Assembly: GCA_016930695.1 (NCBI GenBank)
Contig: JAFGGD010000012.1
Location: 42,832-106,831, forward strand
Source of the DNA: Candidatus Eisenbacteria bacterium
Lineage (GTDB): Bacteria; Orphanbacterota; Orphanbacteria; Orphanbacterales; Orphanbacteraceae
DNA: 64,000 bases
Direction: 5' to 3'
The notes under the pieces: model-generated
What the model was told of the DNA's origin: nothing
The model's database searches: none
The model's input: only the letters and a program-made list of their open reading frames with translations
In this document: positions 53,344-62,450 of the stretch, piece by piece
Numbering within the stretch: the first letter of the stretch is position 1
How the letters are laid out: each line of letters opens with the position of its first letter
Position numbers and translations under genes: made by a program

Positions 53344-53684
53344 GTCGGTTCCCCCTCGATGAATCCCCCTGAACCTTTTCGGCGGGTCGGTCGTCATTAT
53401 AGCGGGTACGGCGCCGCGCGGCCACCACGCGGCCCGCCCGGCGCCCACCCCTCTTCCCCGTTCCGGCCCACCCCGGGGGAGTTCATCCGGGATTCCGCAG
53501 AGCCGGCGGCCCGCCCTCCGTCCGTCGTAAGTTTGTTGCGCCGGGCGAATCGGACCGTTAGCGTGAAGGCGAACCGGAGTCCCGATTCGAAAGGCGGCGC
53601 GTTCCCTCCGCTCCCCGCGGGGATCCGCGCCGCCCGGTGAACCCCATTCTCGGAGAGAGATCCCTCTCCACCGGAGACCGGACC

Positions 53685-56600
53685 ATGAAGCGTTTCACCG
53701 TTCCGTTCCCGCTCCTCTTCGCGCTTTTCCTTCTCCTCGCCGCCGCGCCGCCGGCCGCCGCGGAAGAGGGAGGCGCGGATCTCTTTCTCGCGCGCCATCC
53801 CTCCCTCTCGCCGGACGCCTCGCGGATCGCCTTCTGCGCCATGGGCGATATATGGGTCGTTCCCGTCGAAGGGGGCGATGCGCGACGCGTGACCGTTCAC
53901 GATGCGTACGACGACCGTCCGATCTGGTCCCCCGACGGCACGCGGATCGCCTTCGTTTCGGATCGCCACGGCAACGACGACGTCTTCGTCATCGACGCCG
54001 GCGGCGGACGACCGGAACGGCTCACCTACCACTCCGCCAACGACGCCCTTACCGACTGGAGCCCCACCGGGATTCTCTTCGGCTCCCGGCGGGAGGACAT
54101 GTGGGGGATGCTCTACCGGGTGCGCGAGAACACGCCGGTGCCGGAGATGGTGCTCGCCGACCGCTCCCTCTCGGCGGCGATGTCGCCGGACGGCGCCTGG
54201 CTCGCCTGGGTGCGCGGCTGGACGCCCTGGTGGCGCAAGCACTACCGCGGCGAGGCGAGCCGGGACATCTGGATCCGCGCCGCCGCGGGCGGGCCGAGCG
54301 AGAAGCTGACCCTCTGGGCGGGGGACGACGACTACCCGATGTGGGCTCCGGGCGGCGACGCGCTTTACTTCGTTTCCGAACGGGAGGACGGCGCGGCCAA
54401 CATCTGGAAGCAGCCGCTCGGCCTCTCTTCCGGCGCCCCCCGGGCCGCCGGGGCGCCGGTGCGGCTCACGAGCCACGAGGAGCGTTCCATCGAGTACGCC
54501 TCCATCTCCGCCGACGGGCGAACGATCGTTTATGAATGGAAAAACCAGGTTTGGACCGTTCCGGCGGCGGGGGGCGCGGCGCGGCGCGTGCCGATCCGCC
54601 TCGTCAGCGACGACAAGTGGAACCGCGTCGTCCGCAAGGTTCGCGGCTCGGGATGCACCGAGTTCACCCTGTCGCCGGACGGCTCCGAACTCGCCTTCGT
54701 CGTCCACGGCGAGGTGTTCGTGATGGAGCTGGAGGACGGCGAGGGAACCGACCGGATTCAACGGGTGACCGACACCGCCGGCCGGGAGCGGGAGGCGGCC
54801 TGGGCGCCGGACGGCGAAGCCCTCTACTTCGCGAGCGACGAGGAAGGGGACACGGATATTTGGATGGTGCGCTCCTCCGACGAGGAGGAGAAGCGCCTCT
54901 CCCGCTCCCGCAAGCGGGAGACGGTGAAGGTGATCGACTCGAACGAAAACGACATGTTCCCCCTCCCCTCGCCGGACGGGAAGAAGCTCCTCTTTCGGCG
55001 GGGCGCCAACTACCTCTGGATCGCCGACATCGACGGCTCGGGGCAGAGACTCCTCGTCCCCGGCCCGGACGTGCAGACCTTCCACTGGTCCGGCGATTCC
55101 CGCTGGGTTTCTTATTCTCAGTCGACCCTCGGCTCGCTGGAGGACGTCATGCTCGTCCCCGCCGACGGAGGCGTCCCCTTCAACGTCACCCGTTCCCCCC
55201 GGGACGATTACAACCCGACCTTCGTATTCGAAGGGAAACGGCTCGCTTTCGCCACCCGGGACGACCAGGGAAGCCTCTGGATGCGCTACCTCTGGCTCAC
55301 CCGCGAGGAGTGGCTGAAGAGCGACGCCGACCGTGAGGAGGAAGAGGAGGCGGCCGAGAAGACGAAGGACGAAAAGAAAAAGGACGAGGAGGGCGAGAAG
55401 GAGGAGGACGAGGAGGAAACGATCGTCGTCGAACTGGGCGACGTGACGCCGCGGATCGTCGACGTGGTCCGCGCCGACGGAAGCTACAATCCTTGGTCCG
55501 TCTCGCCCGACGGACGGCTCTACGCCTTTCAGGGGAACGCCCTCGGTTCCGCCGATCTCTGGCTCGCCACCGACGACGGCGAGCGCCTGACCCGAGTCAC
55601 TCACGACGGCGCCGGGCCGTCCAACATCATTTTCTCCTCCGACAACGCCTCCCTTTGGTTCCTCGCGGGCGGGCGGATCCTGCGCGCTGTCGTGAGCGAG
55701 GACGGCGACGTCTCCTCGGGGCCGAAGCCGGTTTCCTTCCAGGCGGAATACACCGTGGACCGCGCGCTCGAGGCGGGACAGAAATTCGACGAAGCCTGGT
55801 CCCTCCTCTACGACGGCTTCTACGACGAACGCTTCCACGGCGTCGATTGGAAAGCGCTCCGCGAGGAGTACGCCCCCCGGGCGAAGGCGGCCTACACGGT
55901 GGAGGACTTCTCCGACGTCCTCTCCGAGATGATCGGCGAACTCTCCGCCTCCCACCTCGGCGTCTATCCTCCCGGGAAGGGAGGAGACGACGACGCCACC
56001 GGACGCACCGGCATCCTCCCCGATTTCTCCTACGCCGGCCCCGGCGTGCGCGTCGCCGCGGTGACGCCGGACGGCCCGACGGATCGCGAGGGGAGCCGCG
56101 TCCGTCCCGGCGAGTACATCCTGGAGGTGAACGGCGAAACGATCGGGAACGCCGGCTGGTACGCCCTTCTGAACCACACCATCGGCAAAAAGACGGACCT
56201 GATCGTGGCCGATGACGGCCGCGGCAAGAACCGCCGCGAGGTGACGATCACGCCGATCGGCTCCGGCGCCCTCAATGGTCTCCTCTCCCGCCAATGGGAG
56301 GACGAGAACCGGGCGATGGTGGAGCGCCTCTCCGGCGGCCGGATCGGTTACGTCCACGTGAGCGCGATGGGCGCCGGCGAAATGCACCGCTTCCGCAAGG
56401 AGCTTTGGGCCTATGCCGGGGACAAGGAAGCCCTCGTTCTGGACGTGCGCTACAACAACGGCGGCTCCACCCACGACGAGCTGATCACCATCCTGCAGCG
56501 CCGCCCCTACGCGGTGGAGCGTTCCCGGGGCCGGGAAGAAAACTTCAATCCTCATGAAATGTGGAACCGGCCGGTGGCTTGCGTGATCAACGAGAGAAGC

Positions 56601-56888
56601 TACTCGGACGGCGAGATCTTCCCCTGGGCTTTCAAGGAAATGGGCCTCGGCGCGCTGGTGGGAACCAACACCTACGGCGCCGTGATCGGCACGCACGACG
56701 TGCAGCTCGTGGACGGGACATGGTTCCGCATCCCCGGGAGCGGTTGGTTCGGTCTGGACGGGACGAACCTGGAGAACACCGGCGCCGCGCCGGACGTTCC
56801 GGCGTACGCGGTGCCGGAGGAGCGCGCCGCCGGGCGGGACGCCCAGCTCGAGGCGGCGGTCCGCTACTTACTGGAGGAGATCCGCTAG
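53685..56888 (+). CDS. Tricorn-protease homologue, exported
   Basis: 1067 residues; the ATG at 53685 (CGGAG upstream) gives a signal peptide (about 1-26, ending PPAAAA). A long beta-propeller region of WD/PD40-type repeats (about 30-545: LSPDASRIAF, WSPDGTRIAFVSD...) is followed by an acidic Glu/Lys linker (about 545-582), a C1 domain, a PDZ domain (about 770-850, YILEVNGE) and an S41 core. The catalytic set fits Tricorn: S756/H757 (SASHLG), nucleophile S974 (RSYSDGEIF) and E1030 (NLENTG). Archaeal Tricorn is cytosolic and cuts proteasome products; an exported form would degrade peptides in the envelope. Terminator at 56918. Confidence 0.93.
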   Translation: MKRFTVPFPLLFALFLLLAAAPPAAAEEGGADLFLARHPSLSPDASRIAFCAMGDIWVVPVEGGDARRVTVHDAYDDRPIWSPDGTRIAFVSDRHGNDDVFVIDAGGGRPERLTYHSANDALTDWSPTGILFGSRREDMWGMLYRVRENTPVPEMVLADRSLSAAMSPDGAWLAWVRGWTPWWRKHYRGEASRDIWIRAAAGGPSEKLTLWAGDDDYPMWAPGGDALYFVSEREDGAANIWKQPLGLSSGAPRAAGAPVRLTSHEERSIEYASISADGRTIVYEWKNQVWTVPAAGGAARRVPIRLVSDDKWNRVVRKVRGSGCTEFTLSPDGSELAFVVHGEVFVMELEDGEGTDRIQRVTDTAGREREAAWAPDGEALYFASDEEGDTDIWMVRSSDEEEKRLSRSRKRETVKVIDSNENDMFPLPSPDGKKLLFRRGANYLWIADIDGSGQRLLVPGPDVQTFHWSGDSRWVSYSQSTLGSLEDVMLVPADGGVPFNVTRSPRDDYNPTFVFEGKRLAFATRDDQGSLWMRYLWLTREEWLKSDADREEEEEAAEKTKDEKKKDEEGEKEEDEEETIVVELGDVTPRIVDVVRADGSYNPWSVSPDGRLYAFQGNALGSADLWLATDDGERLTRVTHDGAGPSNIIFSSDNASLWFLAGGRILRAVVSEDGDVSSGPKPVSFQAEYTVDRALEAGQKFDEAWSLLYDGFYDERFHGVDWKALREEYAPRAKAAYTVEDFSDVLSEMIGELSASHLGVYPPGKGGDDDATGRTGILPDFSYAGPGVRVAAVTPDGPTDREGSRVRPGEYILEVNGETIGNAGWYALLNHTIGKKTDLIVADDGRGKNRREVTITPIGSGALNGLLSRQWEDENRAMVERLSGGRIGYVHVSAMGAGEMHRFRKELWAYAGDKEALVLDVRYNNGGSTHDELITILQRRPYAVERSRGREENFNPHEMWNRPVACVINERSYSDGEIFPWAFKEMGLGALVGTNTYGAVIGTHDVQLVDGTWFRIPGSGWFGLDGTNLENTGAAPDVPAYAVPEERAAGRDAQLEAAVRYLLEEIR

Positions 56889-56917
56889 GCCGCCGCGCAG
56901 GGCGGGAATCGGGCAGG

Positions 56918-56950
56918 GGGCGCCTCCGACCGCGGGGGCGCCCTCTTTTT
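56918..56950 (+). terminator. Intrinsic terminator of the Tricorn gene
   Basis: Stem GGGCGCC / GGCGCCC closing a 12-base loop, followed by TCTTTTT. Confidence 0.65.
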
Positions 56951-56965
56951 CGCCGCGAACCCCCC

Positions 56966-57994
56966 TCACTCCCCACGCGGGAGAGGAACGATGAAGGTCG
57001 CTTCTTCCGCCATCCGGGCGAGCCGCGCCATGTCGTCGTCGGAAAAGCCGAAAGTATCCTGAGCAACGGCGTATTCCCGGAGAATGTCGGTCCGGGAGAC
57101 GGTCGGATTGTCGGTGCAGAGGGCGCAACGGATCCCCGCCTCGAGAAAACGCGGGAGGGGATGGTCCTCCAATCGCTCCACCGCGCCGGTCTGCAGGTTC
57201 GACGTCAGGCAGACCTCGACGGCGATCTTCTCGTCGGCGAGGCGCTTCAGGAGGCGCGGATCGGCGGCGGCGCTCACGGCGTGGCCGATCCGCTGCGGCG
57301 CGAGGAGGTCCACCGCCTCCCAAACGCGCTCCACCCCCTCGTCCTCGCCGACGTGCACCGTTTTACGGAGACCCATCTGTTCGGCGAGGCGATACGGCTC
57401 GACGAAAAGGATCGGCGGAAAGGGTTTCTCCGCGCCCGCGATGTCGAAGGCGACCACGCCGAGGTCCCTGTGAAAGCGATCGATCTCGCCGGTCAGACTC
57501 CGCAGAAGAATCTTCGCCATGTTGCCGCCGTGATTCCGCATGGCGATCGCCACGACCCCGGCCCGGAAATCCTCGTGGGCGCGCATCACCTCCCGCAGCC
57601 CCTTCCGGACCGCCGAGAGCACCTGGCGCGAGGTCAGCCCCGCACGCTGGTGGATGATCGGATTGATCCGCACCTCCAGCGTGCGGATTCCCTCGGCGTA
57701 GGCGTCCCGGCCGATCTGCTCCGCGATGGTCTGGATGTTGTCGTAGAACTGCGTGTACTGGAGGGGGATATCGAACTTGCCCAGGTAGTCGAGCAGGTCC
57801 CGGTCGGTCTCCGGATCATAGGTCAGCTTGCCGCGGAACGCCTCGTAGCCCAGGCCGGGAATGGCGGAGTAGTACTTCTGCGAGAGATCCCAGAGCGTTT
57901 TCGGACGGACCGATCCGTCGAAGTGCCGGTGCAGGTCGGGCGGCCGGAGCGACCGCAGGAACTCCCGTTTCTCCTCCGTCGTTCGATTCCCCAT
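56966..57994 (-). CDS. Adenosine deaminase family protein
   Basis: 342 residues, the usual length. Metal and catalytic motifs of the adenosine/AMP deaminase barrel are present: HRHFDGS (HxH), VHVGE, RIGH and the metal-binding Asp in TDNP. It should deaminate adenosine or a related purine in salvage. The family also includes adenine deaminases and aminofutalosine deaminases, so the exact purine is not certain. No pathway genes flank it. Confidence 0.9.
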   Translation of the reverse strand: MGNRTTEEKREFLRSLRPPDLHRHFDGSVRPKTLWDLSQKYYSAIPGLGYEAFRGKLTYDPETDRDLLDYLGKFDIPLQYTQFYDNIQTIAEQIGRDAYAEGIRTLEVRINPIIHQRAGLTSRQVLSAVRKGLREVMRAHEDFRAGVVAIAMRNHGGNMAKILLRSLTGEIDRFHRDLGVVAFDIAGAEKPFPPILFVEPYRLAEQMGLRKTVHVGEDEGVERVWEAVDLLAPQRIGHAVSAAADPRLLKRLADEKIAVEVCLTSNLQTGAVERLEDHPLPRFLEAGIRCALCTDNPTVSRTDILREYAVAQDTFGFSDDDMARLARMAEEATFIVPLPRGE

Positions 57995-58088
57995 CGGCGC
58001 CTCCTCCCCTTCGCGTTTGGCGGACCTTTGCCGGTAAACCTAACAGATCCGCGCCCGCGCCGCCAAGCCCTCGCCGCCCAATCGTTCC

Positions 58089-58117
58089 TTGACAGGAAGG
58101 GGGCGCTTGCCTAACGT
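58089..58117 (+). promoter_or_regulatory. Putative promoter of hflKC
   Basis: Perfect TTGACA (58089-58094), 17-nt spacer, TAACGT as a weak -10; 107 nt before the ATG at 58224. Confidence 0.4.
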
Positions 58118-58223
58118 CTTCCGAGGGGTCCGTCCGCAATCGCAAGCCGCACCGGTGGTTGCGAATCGCCTCGTGGCGACGCGCCCGCGCGCCCCTCGTC
58201 CCCACTCGACCAGGAGGTTTTCC

Positions 58224-59204
58224 ATGCCCGACCAGGGACAGCCCTTTCCCGAGATCCGGCTTCCCAAAATTCCCGCGCGAACGATCGGCCTTCTCGTCGG
58301 GGCGGTCGTTCTCCTCGCGATCCTCTTCTCCAGCGTGTACACCATCGAACCGGAGGAGGTCGGCGTCATTCTCACGCTCGGCCGATATAGCCGCACCAGC
58401 GAGCCGGGGCTCCACGTCAAGGCGCCCTTCGGCATTGACAAGCTCTACAAGGTGCCGGTGCGTAGGCAGCTCAAAGAGGAGTTCGGCTTCCGGACCACCC
58501 AAGCGGGGGTGCGGAGCGAGTTCGCGCGCCGCGGCTACGAGGACGAATCGCTCATGCTCACCGGCGACCTGAACAGCGCCGTCGTGGAGTGGATCGTCCA
58601 GTACAAGATCTCGGACGCGGAGCAATTCCTCTTCCGGGTCCGCGCGCCGAGGGAGACCTTCCGCGACATCTCCGAGGCGGCGATGCGCGAGATCGTCGGA
58701 GACCGGAGCGTGACGGAAGTGCTCACCACCGGCCGCGTGGAGGTCGCCGACGAGGTCAAGCTGATCCTCCAGCGCCTCTGCGAGCAGTATGAGCTGGGAA
58801 TCGACGTGCAGGTGGTGGTGTTGCAGAACGTGAACCCGCCGGCGCCCGTGCAGCCCTCCTTCAACGAGGTGAACGAAGCGATCCAGGAGAAGGAGAAGCT
58901 GATCAACCAGGCCGTGGCGGACTACAACCAGGCGATTCCCCGCGCCGAGGGAGAGGCGCACGCGACGATTCTCGCCGCGGAGGGATACGCCTTGAACCGG
59001 GTGAACCGCGCGAAGGGTGACGTGGCGCTGTTCGACGCGCTCCTCACCGAATACAGGAAGGCACCGGACGTCACGCGGCGACGCATCTACGTGGAATCGA
59101 TGCGCGAGATTCTCGCCGGGATGGAACGGAAGGTGATCGTCGACGAGTCGCTCCGGGGGATCCTTCCCCTCCTCCCACTCGGCAAGGAGGAGGTGAAGCC
59201 ATGA
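58224..59204 (+). CDS. hflK: HflK, SPFH-domain membrane protease regulator
   Basis: 326 residues; the ATG at 58224 follows AGGAGG. A single membrane helix (about 20-42) anchors an SPFH/band-7 domain (EEVGVILTLGRYSR...PGLHVKAPF) and a long coiled coil (about 215-270, FNEVNEAIQEKEKLIN...AEGEA). With HflC it forms the cage that surrounds and regulates the FtsH protease. The next gene overlaps its stop (ATGA). No ftsH is in the window. Confidence 0.94.
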   Translation: MPDQGQPFPEIRLPKIPARTIGLLVGAVVLLAILFSSVYTIEPEEVGVILTLGRYSRTSEPGLHVKAPFGIDKLYKVPVRRQLKEEFGFRTTQAGVRSEFARRGYEDESLMLTGDLNSAVVEWIVQYKISDAEQFLFRVRAPRETFRDISEAAMREIVGDRSVTEVLTTGRVEVADEVKLILQRLCEQYELGIDVQVVVLQNVNPPAPVQPSFNEVNEAIQEKEKLINQAVADYNQAIPRAEGEAHATILAAEGYALNRVNRAKGDVALFDALLTEYRKAPDVTRRRIYVESMREILAGMERKVIVDESLRGILPLLPLGKEEVKP

Positions 59205-60145
59205 GCAAGACCGGAAGAAACGCGCTGATCGTCGTCGTGCTTCTCCTGCTTCTCGTCCTCTTCAACGGCCTCTACGTGGTGAGCGAGGTGGAGCAGGTCA
59301 TCATCACCCAGTTCGGCAAGCCGGTGGGCGACGCGATCGTCGACGCGGGCCTCCACTTCAAGATCCCCTTCGTTCAGAAGGCGAACCGCTTCGAGAAGCG
59401 TTGGCTGGAGTGGGACGGCTCGCCCAACCAGATCCCGACGAGCGACAAGAAATACATCTGGGTCGACACCTACGCGCGCTGGCGGATCGCCGACCCGCTC
59501 CTCTTCTTCCAGAGCGTGCGGGACGAACGGGGCGCCCAGTCGAGGCTCGACGACATCCTGGACGGCGAAACCCGCAACGCCATCGCCAGCTATCCGCTGA
59601 TCGAGGTGGTCCGCGCCTCGAAACGGGAGATGGCCCTGGACATCGATACGGAGGAATTCGGCGAAACGCCCATCTCCAGCCTGATCGAGACGGGGCGGGA
59701 GAAAATCAGCCGAAGCATCCTCGCGGCGGCTTCCGTGGTCACTCCGGCCTACGGGATCGAGCTGGTGGATCTCCGGATCAAGCGGGTCAACTACATAGAG
59801 AACGTGCGCGAAAAAGTTTATGATCGAATGATCAGCGAGCGGCTTCGGATCGCCGACAAGTCCCGCTCCGAGGGGCAGGGTCGGAGCGCCGAGATCCGCG
59901 GCGAGAAGGAGAAGGAGCTGCAGAGAATCGTTTCCGACGCCTACCGGCAGGCGCAGGAAATCCGGGGCCGCGCGGACGCCGAGGCGGCAGCCATCTACGC
60001 AGCCAGCTACGGACGCGATCCGGAGCTGTACCAGTTCCTCGCCACGCTGGAGGCGTACAAGGCCACCCTGGGCGAGAACGCCCTTCTCGTCACGGGCCAG
60101 GACACGGACTTCTTCCGTTATCTGGAATCGATGCGCGGGCGCTAG
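59201..60145 (+). CDS. hflC: HflC, SPFH-domain membrane protease regulator
   Basis: 314 residues. N-terminal membrane helix (about 7-27), SPFH domain (SEVEQVIITQFGKPVGD...AGLHFKIPF), then a coiled coil with ERLRIADKSRSEGQGRSAEIRGEKE, the conserved HflC pattern, and a C-terminal QFLATLEAYK...DTDFFRYL. Partner of the upstream HflK in regulating FtsH; both sit on the periplasmic side. Confidence 0.95.
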   Translation: MSKTGRNALIVVVLLLLLVLFNGLYVVSEVEQVIITQFGKPVGDAIVDAGLHFKIPFVQKANRFEKRWLEWDGSPNQIPTSDKKYIWVDTYARWRIADPLLFFQSVRDERGAQSRLDDILDGETRNAIASYPLIEVVRASKREMALDIDTEEFGETPISSLIETGREKISRSILAAASVVTPAYGIELVDLRIKRVNYIENVREKVYDRMISERLRIADKSRSEGQGRSAEIRGEKEKELQRIVSDAYRQAQEIRGRADAEAAAIYAASYGRDPELYQFLATLEAYKATLGENALLVTGQDTDFFRYLESMRGR

Positions 60146-60202
60146 GACGGGAGCGAAACCCGGACCTTCGGCGGGCCATCACGCGGCTCGGGCGGAGACG
60201 GC

Positions 60203-61873
60203 ATGGACATCTTGCGGGACTGGATCTCTCGTCTGGGCGGCGTCGTGTGGGGGTGGCCGGAAACGGCCCCCCTCCTCGTCCTCCTTCTGCTCGGCACCGG
60301 GCTGGTCACGACCTTTTACATGGGGTGGATCCAACTCCGGCGGTTCCGGCACGGCGTGGAGGTGATCCGGGGAAAGTACGACGACCCGGAGGACGCCGGC
60401 GACATCACTCACTTCCAAGCGCTCACGACCGCCCTCTCGGCCACGGTGGGGATCGGCAACATCGCCGGAGTCGCGACGGCGATCCACTACGGCGGGCCGG
60501 GCGCCCTCTTCTGGATGTGGGTGACGGCCGTTTTCGGCATGGCTCTCAAGTTCGCCGAGTGCACCCTCTCGATGCGCTTCCGGGCGATCCTCCCGAACGG
60601 GGAGGCGTCGGGCGGGCCGATGTACTACATCGAGCAGGGGCTCGGGCGAAGTTGGAAACCGCTGGCGGTTTTCTTCGCGGTCTGCGCGGTGGTCAGCAGC
60701 TTCGGGCAGGGAAACGCGGTACAGGCCTTCACCGTAGCGGATCAGTTCCGCGTCGACCTCGGCGTGCCCACCTATCTGACCGGCGCGGTGATGGTCACGC
60801 TCGTCGGGTTGGTCATCCTCGGCGGCATCCGGCGGATCGGCGAGGTCACCAGTCGTCTCACTCCCTTCATGGCGGCAACCTACGTGGCCGGCGCCCTCCT
60901 CGTGCTCCTCGCCGACTACACGCACGTAATCCCCACCATCGGCCTGGTGGTCCGGTCCGCCTTCCAACCGGCGGCCGAGGTGGGCGGCTTCGCGGGCGGC
61001 GCCTTCATATTCATGCTTACTTGGGGGGTGAAGAGAGGGCTCTTCTCCAACGAGTCGGGGCAGGGATCGGCGCCGATCGCCCACGCGGCGGCGAAGACGA
61101 AGGAGCCGGTGCGCGAAGGGGTCGTCGCCATGCTCGGCCCCTTCATCGACACGCTGTTGATCTGCACCCTCACCGGCCTGGTGATTCTGATCACCGGCGT
61201 CTGGAAAGACCGCAAGGAGGAGACCGTTCCCCTCACGCCGCAGACTGCGGTCACGGTGGTGCGCTTGGGCGCGGCGATCGAGCCAAACGGCGTCACGCCC
61301 GAGGCGGCCCTGTTTACCGGCGAGGCGCGGTTCAACGACGGGCGCTCCGACGAGGTCGCTTTCGTACGGAACCACTCCGTCGTCGAGGGAGAGGTCCTTT
61401 TCAACGGCGCGGGGCTTCCCTTCACCGGCCCCCTTCCGATCGAGGGGGGGACGATCGATTACACCGAGGCGCCGGACCTCAGCCTCGGCGGGAAGATGGC
61501 GCAGAACGGTTCCCCCCTCACCTCTTGGGCCTTCGAGAGGGGACTCGGCTTCCTCGGCGGAGGAGGACGCTATATCGTCACTCTGGCGGTTTTTCTCTTC
61601 GGCATCAGCACGGCGATCAGCTGGTCCTACTACGGCGACCGCTCGATCACCTATTTGGCCGGGCCGGCGTGGGTGAAGCCGTACAAAGCGCTTTATCTGG
61701 CGATGCATTTCCTCGGCGCCGTCTTCCCCCTGGAAATCGTATGGGGGTTCGGGGACGTGGCACTCGGCTTGATGGCGCTCCCCAACCTGATCGCGATCCT
61801 CTTTCTCCTTCCGACGGTGAGGGCGCTCACGCGGGAGTACTTCTCGCGCGAACAGATCCCCTATCGGAAATGA
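60203..61873 (+). CDS. AGCS-family sodium:alanine/glycine symporter with large loop insert
   Basis: 556 residues, about 100 longer than typical AlsT/AGCS proteins. Signature stretches are present: FQALTTALSATVGIGNIAGVA (first part), GGPGALFWMW, and GLFSNESGQGSAPIAHAAA. About eleven membrane helices are visible. The extra length is an insert at about residues 336-437, after a helix ending ILITGVW and before SPLTSWAFERGLG; it is beta-rich and hydrophilic (Gly, Asp, Glu, Val), so it is a soluble domain in a loop. Uptake of alanine or glycine with Na+ suits the peptide-degrading gene set. Confidence 0.92.
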   Translation: MDILRDWISRLGGVVWGWPETAPLLVLLLLGTGLVTTFYMGWIQLRRFRHGVEVIRGKYDDPEDAGDITHFQALTTALSATVGIGNIAGVATAIHYGGPGALFWMWVTAVFGMALKFAECTLSMRFRAILPNGEASGGPMYYIEQGLGRSWKPLAVFFAVCAVVSSFGQGNAVQAFTVADQFRVDLGVPTYLTGAVMVTLVGLVILGGIRRIGEVTSRLTPFMAATYVAGALLVLLADYTHVIPTIGLVVRSAFQPAAEVGGFAGGAFIFMLTWGVKRGLFSNESGQGSAPIAHAAAKTKEPVREGVVAMLGPFIDTLLICTLTGLVILITGVWKDRKEETVPLTPQTAVTVVRLGAAIEPNGVTPEAALFTGEARFNDGRSDEVAFVRNHSVVEGEVLFNGAGLPFTGPLPIEGGTIDYTEAPDLSLGGKMAQNGSPLTSWAFERGLGFLGGGGRYIVTLAVFLFGISTAISWSYYGDRSITYLAGPAWVKPYKALYLAMHFLGAVFPLEIVWGFGDVALGLMALPNLIAILFLLPTVRALTREYFSREQIPYRK

Positions 61874-62337
61874 CGGAGCGAATGATGCCTGCAAGGAAAC
61901 CGATTCTCCCGCCGGTCTTTTTCTGGGGCGCAGTGGCGATCGCGGCGGCGCTCGGTTTTTTTCTTCCCGGCGCGCGCTTCCTCGGATGGCCCTGGCGATG
62001 GACCGGGATTCTTCCGATCGTTTTCGGCGTCGCGTGGAACGGGATCGCCGACGGCGCCTTCCGAAAAGCGGGCACCACGGTGAAGCCCTTCGAGGAATCA
62101 TCGGCGCTCCTCACCGGCGGCGTCTTCGCAGCGAGCCGCCATCCCATGTACCTCGGCATGACGGCGATCCTCCTCGGCGAGGCGATCCTCTTCGGCGCCC
62201 TCACCCCTCTCCTCCCGGCGGTCCTCTTTCCAATCCTCATGGAGATCCGCTTCATCCGGGCCGAGGAGAGTATGATGGAGGAGCGTTTCGGCGAAGAGTG
62301 GCGCGCCTACCGGCGGCGGGTCCGTCGCTGGATCTGA
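61870..62337 (+). CDS. Isoprenylcysteine carboxyl methyltransferase-like membrane protein
   Basis: 155 residues; the ATG at 61870 overlaps the symporter stop (ATGA). Four hydrophobic segments and the C-terminal SAM-binding pattern of the ICMT/PEMT family (SRHPMYLGM, then RFIRAEESMMEERFGEEWRAYRRRVRRW). Bacterial members methylate small or lipid substrates that are mostly unknown. Why it is coupled to an amino-acid symporter is not evident. Confidence 0.82.
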   Translation: MTERMMPARKPILPPVFFWGAVAIAAALGFFLPGARFLGWPWRWTGILPIVFGVAWNGIADGAFRKAGTTVKPFEESSALLTGGVFAASRHPMYLGMTAILLGEAILFGALTPLLPAVLFPILMEIRFIRAEESMMEERFGEEWRAYRRRVRRWI

Positions 62338-62450
62338 CGACCGCTCCCCCCGCTTCTCCCTATTCTCGTCCACGGAAAGGGTGTTCCCGCCGATCCTAGG
62401 AATAGACGGGAAAGCGGGGCAATCCGGCGCGCCGCCTCGCGGAGCGAAAG

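Noticed and set aside
53397..56696. 1099-residue minus-strand frame opposite the Tricorn gene
   Set aside because: Antisense shadow; the plus-strand protein has a signal peptide and a complete catalytic set.
60146..60202. Glycine riboswitch before the alanine/glycine symporter
   Set aside because: Only 57 nt separate it from hflC, too short for the aptamer, and no conserved core is seen.
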